DNA of 64,000 nucleotides from Sympetrum striolatum (GCA_947579665.1 OX388345.1:64843454-64907453); one strand, 5' to 3'; numbered from the stretch's first letter, positions 1 through 25,015 are shown. Program-made: numbers and translations. Notes: generated by a model not told the origin, from the sequence alone.

Positions 1-12234
<12,234 letters not shown>

Positions 12235-13817
12235 TGAAAGATACAATACTTAGATGCTATGCATCATGGGATATATCTCTTAAGCATTTTAAGCTTACTA
12301 TTTATGACAAAACAAAATGGAGCAGTCACGTTCCAGAATTTATAAAGTTCTAAGAAACAGCATGTGATTATTTATGTACATATATTTATTGAGAATGTGT
12401 TATTGCTGAAACCTTTCTATCACCATTGCTTATGATGGTAGAAATTTCAAGGTGCGTGATATGTTTAAATCTTAGTTATTTCACATGTCATGAGTCACAG
12501 CTTAGATTAAGAAATGATTATTCTGTTATTATTTTAACAATTGTAATTAGTAATACTGTAATTAATTTTTATAATAAATCCTTTTTATAGTAAAAATGTT
12601 CTTAATTTTGCTTACTTCTTTAATTACTTTTACTTGAAAAATCCAAAATAAGATTCAAACAATGAAGTTCGAAAAACCCATTAGCATGCAATTAAAAGCC
12701 AAATTTGACATTGTTTTCCTTGTAACAGAAAAATAAAGAGCTGACCTACATTGTTAACAATAAAAATAGTTCCCACACTATTTTAATTCCACAGAAGGAG
12801 AACTCAAGATATCAGCAAAGAAGCGACAAAAATAATGCATTACAGCAATAAAAATTATTTACAGGTTAAATTTACAGTATATAAATCAAGTTACAAGTTG
12901 GACTAAAGCCACATATTTTTCCATCATTAGTATTTTTGTTACCATTAAGATTGAGTGAGAAATAATTTTGGTCCTTGAATTAGTTGATGCTCCAATTTGA
13001 TAATGCGTTTAGTAGCTGGTTTCCTAATTACTGGTAGTTGGTACCAATTAAAATTTTTAATGAAATGAGCTGAAGCCCTCTCAGGAGAAACTAGTTGAAA
13101 TTTATCATGTCATATTTTAGCTTTAGCTGCTATCATTTTAAATTGTTCTTACTTGTATACAGCATTTTAAGGCCTTCCCTATTTTATCTCAGTTTTCTGT
13201 TAATGATAATTTTTTAGTGAAACTGAGGCGTTGCTGCAAATCTTCAAACGATTTTCTCATACTGGGCTACAAAACAGAGATATATTGACATAAAAGATAT
13301 AAAATGAGAAATTGCATTGATGCTCACTCTAAGCTAGCAGAATATCTGCTTACTTTAAGCTCATACGATAGTATATCACCAGTTATTTTGTTAAAGAGAA
13401 AAAGAAAGAATCTTTCCAATCTATCACTGTATTGAGGTGATTAGCTCATCACCTTTTAGGCAACAATGATTGTTTTATGTATGTGCAAGGCTACAGGTAT
13501 GAATTTTGCACCTTGAATCCAGCCAAAGCCATTTTAGTTTTATTTGAAAAAAAGAAAAAGATGAGATGTGTCAAGAAAATTTGAGTTGATCAAGAAGTTG
13601 AAACACATAAAGCAGTTTCTGAAGGATAAACATTTAGAAAGATTAATGAGGATAGTTTCCAAGGTTGAATTTGTAACTGTATTGACAAGAACTGCCCGAG
13701 ATATGTTTTTAAATTTCCTCATTTAAGGCTTCAGAAGAACAAGGAAATATGATACAGATCCACTTATTAGAGAAACACAATTGCTGTACCTGTATTCAGA
13801 ACATATATTCACAAACA
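12235..13817. other. 3' UTR and AT-rich intergenic DNA
   Basis: The first about 350 bases are the likely 3' UTR of the ABC transporter. The rest is AT-rich with only short, low-complexity open frames; I see no gene, RNA or recognisable repeat. Confidence 0.5.
12573..12578 (+). promoter_or_regulatory. Poly(A) signal of the ABC transporter gene
   Basis: AATAAA about 340 bases after the TAA stop, in an AT-rich stretch with no further coding potential. It is the most likely 3' processing signal; the transcript end itself cannot be seen. Confidence 0.5.
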
Positions 13818-14080
13818 CAAAAATCTGATGTGGCCAGCAAATGACTTTCTCCATATAAATATAAGATGTAAATATTTATCTACGACAGTATTTTCGAACT
13901 CTATATTCAATATAAACTTGGAAGATAAGTGATTAATTTCTTTCATATTATCTTTTACGTCACAAACATAATAGATAATTTTTCGGAACATGTTCAATGA
14001 AAAACGATGAAGTGGCCTTTCGCCCCAGCGCCCACAACGAACATAATCAGCAACTTCCGGTTTATCAGTGTTTCACAAAT
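13818..14080 (+). mobile_element. HINE-like element B, 5' segment (split by insertion)
   Basis: Begins with the family's AAAATCTGATGTGGCCAGC start and runs through the conserved leader to the first CTTCCGGTTTATCAG module. It is interrupted at 14080 within the module, at TTCACAAAT. The rest of the same module resumes at 19895 with the same nine bases, so the two pieces are one element interrupted by the 5.8 kb element between them. Confidence 0.7.
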
Positions 14081-15516
14081 CGTGGCCCGACAACTGACCG
14101 CGCGACAATTGACCGCGTACCAACTGACCGCGTACCAACTGAACGCTACGACAATTGACCGCTACGACGACTGAACGCTCGCGACAACTGACCGCGTAAC
14201 AACTGACCGCTACGACAACTGATCGCGTCTCGTTTTCTGAAAACATTTAAGGATCGAAATTCTGATTTAAAATTTGGAGCCCCCGTCCTATCTTAATGAT
14301 AATTATCTTAGATTGTTACACAGTAATAATTTTTTATGTTTATGATGTATACAAAGCATAAAAATGTCCTTATTGATACCTTAAATTTCTAAACTTAGGA
14401 AAATTTTCTTGGAAACCTTATTTGTTACACAAGAATAATAAACTGTTTAGATAAGGAACTCCTTCGAAAATATGTGATTAATTGCGTTCCATGTCTTGCA
14501 AAAATTTTTTTTAATTTTGGGACAAATATGTACCTATGGGTTGGCGGCCGCATAACGCTGCATAGCCGAATTTTCACCGTTCTTTACACTCACACTCTTT
14601 TCCTCCCAATACCTTATCATTTAAACCTAAACGAAAATTCACATATGTCTAATATTTTGGTGTGATAATGTTAATGTTATTAACTCTTTTAACAGACATC
14701 CTTTGGAAATAATACGAAACACTACGCATCATTAGCATCACGATCAGTATAATTCTTTAATCCTTCACTTAATTTCTCTCTTAAACCAATGCAATTATTA
14801 TAAAATGTATTTCAAAAACTTAGCAGTACTACCTACTTTCAGTACATCATATAATTCCATTACCTTGGTCTTTTCCGTTTCATTCATTATGGAGTTGTAA
14901 TTTTCACAAGATCTACAGCGAAGCTCCAGGTCACTGGGTCACATGGTAATATTACACTTCAATTAATACGGACTAAAAAATCTATTAAAGCTTCATGATA
15001 AAATGCGACCATGAGGAAAAAAAACAAAACATACTTCTGCTTCCACGTTAGATCATTACTAACTATATTTTTATAGCTATTCTTAATAAAAAAACAATAA
15101 CTTGAACTCGTCTTCAGTAAAATTACGTTTCCCTTTCTTATATATGCAATGAATCAAACATTAACTTACTGAAAGATATCCTCTCAGCAATGACCATTAG
15201 TGCGCGGTTTATGTCGGCGTAGAAGGAATAAAATAAGTTTCTTTGAAGGGGAAAGCAAGAGGGGGAAATGTGTGTGATGTATGCTTCATTTTCATACGCA
15301 CATACATTGTATTACATTGTGACCGAAAAGCTTATACGGCCATCTAATCGCTGCATTCATTCTTTAAGATCTCTTACACAATAATGATAGTCAGACTTAC
15401 GCTATGTATGGCATTATCCATACCGAATGGTCAACCTACATAGTAAAAATAGCTTCATTACATAGTTAAAATTACCAATGAAGTAAAAAAGAAAGCAACT
15501 CATTTTGTCCGAAAGT

Positions 15517-15681
15517 ATGGCAAAATACAATCAGAAGGCACTACGATGCATTCTATCTGCAACGAAACAATCGCGGGCCGCGCAGAGTAAATTACAGCAA
15601 GAACTGAAAAAGAAGCATATTTTTGCATCTGATATTGATAAGATAGGTAGAGAGGGAATACCAAAAATACGAAGAGGATGA
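15517..15681 (+). CDS. Small lysine/arginine-rich open frame inside the MULE-like element
   Basis: Open frame of 54 residues (starts MAKYNQKALR, ends PKIRRG) rich in Lys, Arg and Gln, with predicted helical character at residues 15-34. I recognise no family. It lies in the interior of the 5.8 kb element and could be a remnant exon or chance. The opposite strand also has an open frame here, so the evidence for coding is weak. Confidence 0.15.
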   Translation: MAKYNQKALRCILSATKQSRAAQSKLQQELKKKHIFASDIDKIGREGIPKIRRG

Positions 15682-17584
15682 AAGAGATGTAACGCTGAGA
15701 TATAGATTGTGTTGTATCGAAGGAAGTTTAAGGTGTTAGGTGGATGTAGAATCATTTAGTTACTCATCTATCAAACTTCCTTGACTTCAAAGAAACAGGG
15801 TGGGACGAAGAGCTTCATGGGAGAGTTGATTTCTGTTGAGAGAATATATATTCCTTGTCCTTAGATGATAAAATCATACAACATATATAATGGAGGTGAA
15901 GACTTAAAGATACCAGAAAAACGTTACCTACGGAAATGAAAAGCGAAGTTATAATTAATTTCGAAATTCTTCTCGTTACCTACGTAATCGATAGGAGGCT
16001 AATAATTAATTATCACTTGCAATTGCTTTATTTTTGGAATTGCATATAATGAATCTGTATATGGGAATGGTAAGATAAAAAAGAGGAATGCAACATAGTC
16101 ACATCCTTACTATTTACACAAATAATTGCTAGAACACTGATGAATATATTATATAAGACCACTGGAAAGGTTCCCTCAAGAAACTGTTTGCGATGCTGCC
16201 ACATCTATTCACATCTATATATCAGCATTCGCTGATATAAGATATATACTTGATATTTACCTATTATGATAAAGATGGGTACTTGATTGTTACAACAGTT
16301 GAAAAACTGCGAGTGATGACATGAAATGATTTCTTAGTAAAAATTTTATTTTTAGTCACTCAAGTAGTAATCGCTGTTTAAGATCTCAGGATATAATTCA
16401 CAATATACAGTATTTTTTAAAGTTCAGAAACGTTATCGTATAATTTCTTGAATTATATTACTACCTAAGTTTCAGATTTTAATTTAATGTAGTGTTAATA
16501 TAGAAGTATATAATGAAAAAGTGTGACATGTTACTTAAATGTCTTCAAATATAAGGAGGAAAGGATTTATGAATACTAGCAGAAGTTCCGAAAATTTTCA
16601 ACGGGAGAAATGGATGTAGTATTGAATATAATCTTCATATCTAGTTTATCATAGTTATCTACCGGATAATGTGTACTTTACTATACTATAATACTATACA
16701 AGTCGTGATATAATCAATTTTTAAGCTTTCACTGATATTTAAAGCGATGATCAACGTCTGATAGGTCTGATTTAGTGAACTTCAAACATTAAAGATATGT
16801 TTCACCCCAATGTCTCGTGGTTGTAAACGAACTATGTAGTGTAAATAATTATAAATTGCCTCTTGCGCCAGTTAGTTCATTGCTGAAATTTATGTTTGTT
16901 CAAAGAAATTTTAGTCACTCATAAAATGTAATCTTGATACTAAAAGCTATGTTGGTATATGTATCGACAATTGTAGTGTCATAGCTTCTGATCAGCTCGG
17001 TGCAGTTTTATAAATCCGTAAGACTTCTCTTTATGCAGTTATAGTTCCATGCCATATTCACTCATATGAGTTTGTCTAAATCTTATGAAATAATGGTATA
17101 TAGTTAGAAAATATTTTGAATTAATGTGCGGAGTTAAAAATTTCTTTCTTTTTTCTTCTAAAATGAGTTATGTTTTAAAGAGAGAAATGGGAGGAATGTT
17201 GTGTAGCTTGTGACATATGCGCTGAATGGAAAAGCGTGATACTAGCGTCAATGCTTGCTGAACACTTTACAGTAGTTATGGATATATTGAGTGAAATTAC
17301 TTCTTGGATTGATAGAACTTCATCAAACAACGCAAATGTGCTCCTTTATACCCTAACAGTACATGTCGTAGACAAGAAAGTTGATTTACCAATATAGTTA
17401 ACAATCTTAGTGAGCTCCGAGGGAATAAGAAAAAGCCTTACAAGGAAGTAACAGCTTGGATGGACATCTAATTCTTGTCTATTTTTTTCTCGGAGTATTA
17501 GAGAAGCTACGAGCAGTTAAACTTACACACCCCCTGCCTCACGCCAATGGTGGTTTGTAGGATCAATGTGTGAATATAAATATA

Positions 17585-18444
17585 AAAAATCTGATGTGGC
17601 CAGCACATGTCTTTCTCCATACATAAGATGTAAATATTTATCTACGACAGTAATTTCGAACTCTATATTCAATCTAAACTTGGAAGATGAGTGATTAATT
17701 TATATATTATTACCTTTTACGTCACAAACATTATAAATAATGTTTTTCGGGACATGCTCGATGAAAAAAGATGAATTTGGCCTTTCGCCCATTGAGCCCA
17801 GAGCGCCCACAACGTACATAATCTGCAACTTCCGGTTTATCAGTATTTCATGAATAACTCCTAAACAATCGGTGATAAAAAATATGTTTCATACAAAAGT
17901 TATAGTAAATTAAATTTTTTAAAACATTTATAAATAATAGTATATACCTAAATATCATATTTATGAAGATATTTTGAAAACCGGAAATGAGCTTTGAAGA
18001 ATGAAGCTCGACTTCCGGTCAACCGATTTACTCTAAAAACTAATCAACTCTAACGACACCAACAAAAACACTATATGTGAAATTTGGTGTTGATACAAGG
18101 AATGGTTTTCATGTTAGAGCGTCCACAAAGTACATAACAGCTTCTTCCGGTTTATCAGTATTTCACGAATAACTCGTAATCAACCGGTGATACAAAAATA
18201 TGTTAAATACAAAAGTTATAGTAAATGTTACTACCAAAAACTTTTATAAGTGATACAATAGACGTATATATCATATTTATGGAGATATTTTGAAAACCGG
18301 AAATGAGCTTTAATGAATAAAGCTCGACTTCCGGTTAACGGATTTACTCCAAAAACTAGTCAACTCTGACAGCACACACCACAGTACTATATACGAAGTT
18401 TGGTATTGATACGACTTTTAGTTTTCACGTTAGAGCGCCCACTA

Positions 18445-18488
<44 letters not shown>

Positions 18489-18650
18489 ATACACACACAC
18501 AGACACACACATACACACAGACATCATTCCGAAAATGGTCTAAACGTTTTCTAGGGACCCCAAAACGTGTATTTCCGTTGAAATCTCGAAGTCGAATTTT
18601 TTCATGAAAACAATACTTTCTCTATACTTCGTATATGGAGAAAGTAAAAA
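17585..18650 (+). mobile_element. HINE-like element C, complete, nested in the MULE-like element
   Basis: Complete copy with the family start AAATCTGATGTGGCCAGC, the 14-bp subterminal repeat (variant) at the 5' side, two tandem modules, a (CA)n tract (about 18446-18520) and the terminal hairpin ending in AAAGTAAAAA. It is shorter than element A because it has fewer internal modules. It sits wholly inside the 5.8 kb transposon, so it inserted there independently of element B. Confidence 0.68.
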
Positions 18651-19894
18651 TAGTAAGTTAATTCATTGTTTCTATGAAATGCATCGAATCTGTTTTCACC
18701 TTAACACTCTCGACTAGTAAGTCACTCCAGAAAAATCACTAGATATCTCATTAGTAAGGAAATGCATTAAGGGTAAAACCAACGGCCTAAAAACGGCTTT
18801 TTCTGATAGAACTACAGCAGCATAAAATAAAATAACTATTTATAATTTACAGTTAAAAGCTCCCAATTGATGGTATATTCTTAATTACTCATTAAGGATA
18901 AGCGGAACGCAGTTTTTACTTCGTTAACACAAAAATACTTCACATAGATGTGCTAAGTCATTTAGTGAAAGACTTTATAAATGTAAAAATAGCCTCCTGG
19001 TGTGCAATATGAACGACTTTATCTTTCCATTATATTTTGTATCCATTTAAATATTATGGCATTGCATTATTCTGTGTACTTTTAACGGTTTGAAGTTATG
19101 AATTCTGTTCTACTCAGAACCGTCCAGGAATAACGAATGCTGTGTAAATTATAAAATCACTGGCAATATAAGTCCAAATATAAGTGGTATATGGTTTGTG
19201 TATATGATAGGACACTATCAGATAACCACAGAATGTTAATTTACGTACCTAATTATCAACGGAGGTAATAAGAAAAGTGATATAAGTAGTGACATTTTTG
19301 AGGATTACGGTGAAGAATATATGCAGAATCTATTTAAGAATCCAGGAAGCAATTTAGCCTAAAAGGTATTAATTCGTTACCGGCAAAAAATTGTTACATT
19401 AGACTATTTACATTTCCAACTGATATCTCCTGCCATACGCCACTCGCGGGGTACATAGCTAAATCTAAAATCTTAACCAAGTCCCGTACACAGACATGTC
19501 CGCAAAGTGAATTTAATTGTTCATTTATCAGTATTTCATAAATATTGCTCGTAATAAGATAACATTCCTGCTCAAAACTGTTATCGATAAAAAGGGTTGT
19601 AAAAAAAATTAGTGATATAAGTATCTAATATATGGTATTTTAATCAGTATTCGGTAAAATGACTACCGCTCCATTGCTACCACAAAATAACTACATTTCA
19701 TATAATTTTGTGTACCGTACTTCAATTAATGATTCCTGAAAACGGAGACGCGTTCAGTTGGTACGCGGTCGGTTGGTACGCGGTCAGTTGTCGCGAGCGG
19801 TCAGTTGTCGTAGCGGTCAATTGTCGTAGCGTTCAGTTGGTACGCGGTCAGTTGGTACGCGGCCAATTGTCGCGCGGTCAATTGTTACGGAACC

Positions 19895-20508
19895 TTCACA
19901 AATAACTCCTACACAATCAGTGATACAAAAATATGTTTTGTACAAAAGTTATAGTAAATTTCATTTTCTAAAACGTTTATAAATAATAGTTTATACCTAA
20001 ATATCATATTTATGGAGATATTTTAAAACCGGAAATGAGCTTTTAAGAATGAAGCTCGACTTCCGGTTAACCAATTTACTCCAAAAACTAATCAACTCTA
20101 ACGACATCAACCAAAATACTACATATGAAATTTGGTGTTGATTCGACAAATAGTTTTCATAATAGAGCGCCCACAAAGTACATAATCAGCTACTTCCGGT
20201 TTATCAGTATTTCACGAATAACTCCTAATCAACCAGTGATACAAAAATATGTTAAATACAAAATTTATAGTAAAACACATTATCTAAAACTTTTATAAGG
20301 TATACAATATACCTATATATAATATTTATGGAGATATTTTGAAAACCGGAAATGAGCTTTGATGAATAAAGCTCGACTTCCGGTTAACCGATTTACTCCA
20401 AAAACTAATCAACTCTGACAGCACACACCACAGTACTATATATGAAGTTTGGTATTGATACGACTTTTAGTTTTCACGTTAGAGCGCCCACTATCACACA
20501 CACACACA

Positions 20509-20565
<57 letters not shown>

Positions 20566-20706
20566 ATACACACAGACATCATTCCGAAAATGGTCAAAAT
20601 GTGTTCTAGGGACCCAAAAACATGAATTTCCGTTGAAATCTCGAAGTCGATTTTTTTTCATGAAAACAATACTTTCTCTATACTTCGTATATGGAGAAAG
20701 TAAAAA
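19895..20706 (+). mobile_element. HINE-like element B, 3' segment
   Basis: Resumes element B after the inserted 5.8 kb transposon, starting with the duplicated TTCACAAAT. It carries about 1.7 tandem modules, a (CA)n tract and the terminal hairpin (ACTTTCTC...GGAGAAAGT) ending TAAAAAA at 20706. Together with 13818-14080 it makes an element of about 1.07 kb, close to the length of element C. Confidence 0.7.
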
Positions 20707-21402
20707 AGCCTCATCTCAAGGCTATGTGGCACCAGCCACATAGCTTTGCCACTAGGCCACTAAGAATGCTAATCCAAACCCATTTGCTACATATCCATCA
20801 ACATCCTAGCCCTACATATTTGTAGATCTTCATTTAGATATTATCAAAAATGACTAAAAGCAGGTCAAATCAATTTAATACTAAAAATAGAAGCAAAATT
20901 TGTAATCACATCAACTAAAGAATGAAAGGGAAAATGAAAAGGTGAAAGTAAAAACTTCCAAAAGAAAAACAGAAAAATTTGATGGAAATAGAATATAGAA
21001 AATAAAGAGAAAATATTCTCCAGTGAAATAAAACAATTTCTTTATTTTAAAGATGTTGAAAATATTTCTTACAAAATACCTTTCATACTTTTTCATGAAA
21101 ATTTCTTAAACAGGTTGGGGCAACAGCTACAACATGTAGCCATTAAAACAGCAATATGAAGCCCATGAGCTGAAAATTAGCAATAGAAGTAATTAGTGGT
21201 GTTGGATAAACAATCAGCTACTTTCAGAGATGATTCCTGATGGCATCTTCTGTTTGTAAAACTTAGAAGGAAAACTGAATGCTTTTAAACTCAGAACAAG
21301 ATATACTTTTGGATTAAATTTGTTCATTTGATTGTTTTCTCAACGTTTGAACCAGGTTAAGGCAGTTTTGATGTTCATATTCAAAAATCATTCATGTACT
21401 CA
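20707..21402. other. AT-rich intergenic stretch with one perfect hairpin
   Basis: No gene seen. A perfect 10-bp inverted repeat GCTATGTGGC-ACCA-GCCACATAGC lies at 20721-20744, directly after the HINE end. The remainder is A-rich with short non-conserved open frames. Confidence 0.4.
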
Positions 21403-21717
21403 AGGGCATCGCCAGGGGGGGGCAGCTGCCCCCCCCCTAGAGACCCATTCGTATTTTGGTTCGGGATGTGTTGTAGAAACAATTTTTAGCACGAGCGTAT
21501 TTGAAAAGAATTTAGACCCAAAACAAAGTCAAGTGTTGGCACGTGTAAACACCAGTGATGGGAAAAGTACTTCTTCGTAGGAAATTCATTTATACCTCCA
21601 GCGCAGCAAAAATATTTCAACAATACTTTGGAGTCCTTCGCCCCTTCCCTCCCAAGAGAAGAAAAGTTCGGTTTCAGGGTGAACAATGTAGTTGGAACTG
21701 CCTCTCGATGCGATCAG
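21403..21717 (+). mobile_element. Repeat with G/C-run palindromic end, copy 1
   Basis: Begins GGGCATCGCCAGG followed by a G-run, CAGCTG and a C-run (a self-complementary terminus), then about 300 bp to CTCGATGCGATCAG. The same sequence occurs in reverse orientation at 34629-34970. It is a dispersed transposon terminus or MITE; the superfamily is not decidable from one end. Confidence 0.55.
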
Positions 21718-21937
21718 TCATTATGTGTAGATAGTCAGCCAAAGAATAAAGCCTACCATGAAGCATTACTATTCAATGGTTGTCAGGTAAAATTAATAAA
21801 TGCAATTTATATTATTTACTAAACAGTTACTTAATAAAAGTTTCATGATTTGATAAAAATCTTGGATTAAATCTATAAGACAACAATGATAGTAACATAA
21901 AAAGTTCCAAAGGAATTCCGTAAGATATTATAAACAA

Positions 21938-22132
21938 GAAATCTGATGTTGCCAGCACATGACTTTCTCCACACATAAGATGTAGATATTTATCTACAAC
22001 AGCATCATCCAAGTCCATCTTCCAAGTTTAGATTGAATATAAATTAGTGATTAATTTGTACGTCACAAAGATGATTAATAATGTACTTTGGGACATATTC
22101 AAAACCGGTAAAATTGGCCTTTACAAGTCTAC
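21938..22132 (+). mobile_element. HINE-like 5' fragment
   Basis: Carries the HINE family start (AATCTGATGTTGCCAGCACA), the ACTTTCTCC subterminal repeat and the leader up to the AAATTGGCCTTT motif, then diverges. No internal modules or 3' hairpin follow, so this is a truncated, older copy. Confidence 0.55.
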
Positions 22133-22374
22133 AAGCACCAATACAGGATGAATCACAAAACCGATTATATATCCAAGTATATAATAGGCGATGGAAACAA
22201 AATCAAAATATGAACAAAGAGCTCAATAACACGCAAACAACACAAACGATTAACAAAAATTAAAAAACCAAACATTTAAAAAGTAACAGAGATTGACGAA
22301 AATTGTTAATATACACAAAAAACTAATAAAGAAGCCAAATGGAGTAAAAAGGCAAACAAGAAAATCTTTTAAAC
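22133..22374. other. A-rich intergenic DNA, no feature seen
   Basis: A- and C-rich stretch without convincing coding potential or repeats matching elsewhere in the window. Confidence 0.3.
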
Positions 22375-22767
22375 CTAAAGGCGCTGAAGGTGAGTGCTCT
22401 TCAGAGGTCCTTTATTGTCTGAATATCTGTGTGCCTCGCAGGACACTTTATATACAATATCATTAGCGAAATGCCTCAAAGCTTCTCGAAGGCGTGCGTC
22501 GACCGGCATCGATGGCAATGCGCCGGTCAAAAGGGGGCACTTCGCCGCACCAGCCCCCTGCTGAGAAAAGGGAGCTAGGCCTTCTACGGGAAACAAAATC
22601 GTACACGCCGCCCCGAGCAGGTAGTATAGTCGGCCGGTGGTGCGTTAACAGTGGACGGTGTTGACCGTGGCTGCGGTTCCGTATGTGGCAGGAATGTAGG
22701 CTCTGATGGTGGCTGAGTAGCCGGAGCGGTGCTAGGCGCTTCTGTTGGGATCACGTACGCTGCGCCG
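22375..22767 (-). mobile_element. LTR-retrotransposon remnant: end of pol/integrase ORF plus LTR
   Basis: On the minus strand a proline/threonine-rich tail ends in YTTCSGRRVRFCFP and a stop (about 22584-22767), matching the SGRxVRxP motif at the end of Gypsy-type Pol proteins. It is followed by a purine-rich tract (AGCAGGGGGCTGG) and a putative LTR starting TGCGGCGAAG at 22549, with TATATAAAG and AATAAA boxes further downstream. Base composition is far more GC-rich than the surroundings. The upstream part of the element is missing, cut at 22767 by Transib-like element 1. Only the C-terminal Pol fragment and one LTR are seen, so it is inactive. Confidence 0.55.
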
Positions 22768-24192
22768 CACAGTGGGACCAAATCCCAAAAAGGTGGTCAT
22801 TATGAGAAAAAAAAAAGTTCGGGGATATGATTTCTTTTTACATGGTTGGCAAGTAAATTGTTTGAGCCTCTGAGAAATGCATTCGAAATGCAGGTAAGTA
22901 TGCACATATTTTTAAAAATCAATAACAAAGTGGAAGGTTTGCTGCTCGGATGCCTAACCATACTTTCGCTTCGAAATAGCCTCATCTTCAAAATTCCTCT
23001 GTAGCTACCCCATTGGCGCAATTTAAAATTCATTAAATGGAAATGACTTAGCAATGTTAGTGGATTTGAAAAGCTGCTTTACAATACCTCCGAAACAAAA
23101 TTAACAATGTTATTAACATAAAAAGTAGCCACTAATTTGCACAAATTTCGTTCAAAAACAAAAATACAAACTTCATAAAGTTATAGTGTCCCGCCGAGTC
23201 CTGCGTTGATATACATATATTACTGTAGGCACATATCTCACCTATGAAACCCAAAAAGAATTGGCCACCCCGAGCCACCCCTCCGCGAGTAATTGATGAA
23301 ATACGTGAGTAACCTCAGTATCCGTAAAGTATCCGAAGCGCGCAGGCAGCAGGCATGGCACTTACTTATAAGGGGAACAACAGGTTTGTGGTTAGCGTAT
23401 TCGAACGAAACTTTCAGGGCGCATTCTTTGCTTGCACATAGTGGACAGGGGTCTGACCGTTCAACTGAATGAGCCTTTGTTTATGAAAAATTAGCAACTG
23501 AAAATCGAAGTTAGGCAACCCCGCCACACACGCGCATTACCGTACCTATATCGAGATTTTCCAATTAGGAAATTATTTTCTTCCATATTTTACTGATAAC
23601 TTATCTTTATGCAATCATCTTCTTACCTTCCAAGAATTCTGTACCTTTTAGTTAGCATTTATTGTAATGCACATAACGCCGCGCAGTGGGCTAGAATTGA
23701 AAAATACTGGACAAAAATAGAAAAGTTGTTTTTTTGAGTGCGGACTTCGAAACTTCGCTATTGAATTCAAGCAAATGGTATTTCATAGGACAACTAAATT
23801 AATTTTAACAGGATAGCTTTTTTCACTAGTGTTGTGCCGCTAAACTCGTGACCACAGGGAGTCTGAGATGAATTGTTTGGCAAAACAGCAGACCTGCATC
23901 TCCTATATTTTGTCGTCCTCCGAAGATCGAGTTCAAGATTGAATCAAAACAGCATGCAAAAATACAAATTGAAAACTTGCGCAACGAGGAGAGGCAACTT
24001 TCACCAGTGGAGACTGAAGTTAATGATAATAAAATCAAGGTTTCCTACAAACTTTAACTTACTATGATTGACGGAAAGATGCTCTCACGGACACAATTTC
24101 AACACAACGGTGTTCAATCTGCAACGCTACATCCACGGAGTTCAATAATGATGATGACAACATATCTTGTCCAATAAAGGATGATTTCCAAT

Positions 24193-24417
24193 AAGTGAAG
24201 ATTTTACGCGAAAGTGCTCGAGGAAGAAGACTGTAGAGGACTTATTCGTGCGATTGATGTTACATTCCGACCCTAATATTTCAAGTCAGGTTGTAATGTA
24301 TTCCAGGCCATCAAAAGTTTTATCTTCCGAGGCCTTGCAAATATTGTTTGTATCGTACCCAGCAGAATCCGGATCGGAAGATGATTCTTTGGACGGATCA
24401 GAATCGGATAGTCATTA
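24193..24417 (+). CDS. Short conserved open frame with acidic Ser/Asp tail in Transib-like element 1
   Basis: Open frame of about 74 codons (no ATG needed upstream; preceded by a stop) with a basic start (FTRKCSRKKT), a hydrophobic middle and the acidic end SGSEDDSLDGSESDSH. The same frame is intact in element 2 (27085-27309 on the minus strand). It might be the end of a former accessory or transposase protein. No family recognised. Confidence 0.25.
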
Positions 24418-24468
24418 GTGTTTGCGTGTGTATGAGTGTGTTTGCGCGTGCCTTTTCATATTCTACAC

Positions 24469-24770
24469 CAGGGTTTCCCAAACTATGTTCCGCGGAACAC
24501 CGGTGTTCCGCTGAACCTGAATAGGTGTTAAGCGACAATTTGGAGTGTCAATGGAGAATTGGAGAATAAAAGTCATTAAATACTTTATTGATTCATATTT
24601 TAAGTTTTTATTACAATATTATAGTTTTATATTCATAAATAATTTGTTGTAATTAAATTATTTTTAAATTATACAAGTAGAATTACCCAACCTAAAAATA
24701 AGCTTAGTGTTCCGTTAATCGTTCCAGGTTTGCGAAGTGTTCCATTGCAGAAGAAGTTTGGGAAACCCTG
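24469..24770. mobile_element. hAT-type MITE nested in Transib-like element 1
   Basis: 302 bp with terminal inverted repeats CAGGGTTTCCCAAACT...AGTTTGGGAAACCCTG, flanked by 8-bp direct repeats TTCTACAC (24461-24468) and TTCTACGT (24771-24778), 6 of 8 identical. CAGGG termini with an 8-bp duplication are typical of hAT elements. The left end holds an inner palindrome around ACACCGGTGT. No coding capacity. Confidence 0.75.
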
Positions 24771-24924
24771 TTCTACGTCAATAAGCTGTGATATATTAAC
24801 GTTTTATATAAATGTTTTTCTTAACTTCTCATATGTTCCTACCAAGATTGGAAACAATAATTATGTATATTTGTATAGTGTTTGTTTGTTAAGATGATTC
24901 TTTGGACAGGTGAGAGTCTGATTA

Positions 24925-25015
24925 TAATAATTGTTTATATTATATTGTATATATAAACAATTATTACATAAAACATTATAAATATATACACACAAAGTGT
25001 GTATATTTTTATAAT
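24925..25015. repeat. AT-rich inverted repeats (possible cruciforms)
   Basis: Two back-to-back hairpins: 24925-24966 with perfect 16-bp arms (TAATAATTGTTTATAT), and 24975-25015 built around ACACACAAAGTGTGT. Both recur, inverted and with few changes, in element 2 near 26475-26567. Confidence 0.7.

Larger units (their letters stand above)
14081..19894. mobile_element. Mutator-like (MULE-type) DNA transposon with tandem-repeat TIRs
   Basis: About 160-bp terminal inverted repeats (14081-14240 and 19731-19894) are built from short tandem units of the type ACAACTGACCGCG / CCAACTGACCGCG. The right arm is the reverse complement of the left, unit by unit. The element is bounded by a perfect 9-bp direct repeat TTCACAAAT (14072-14080, 19895-19903), and the empty site is restored in the HINE sequence on both sides. 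A 9-bp duplication with long, tandemly repetitive TIRs is typical of Mutator-like elements. No transposase could be recognised inside, so this copy is probably non-autonomous or decayed. Maverick-type is unlikely (6-bp duplication, much larger). Confidence 0.65.

Noticed and set aside
19708..19905. Open frame with repeated QLVRGQLSRGQL motif
   Set aside because: It reads through the tandem units of the MULE-like right TIR; the repetition comes from DNA repeats, not from a protein.
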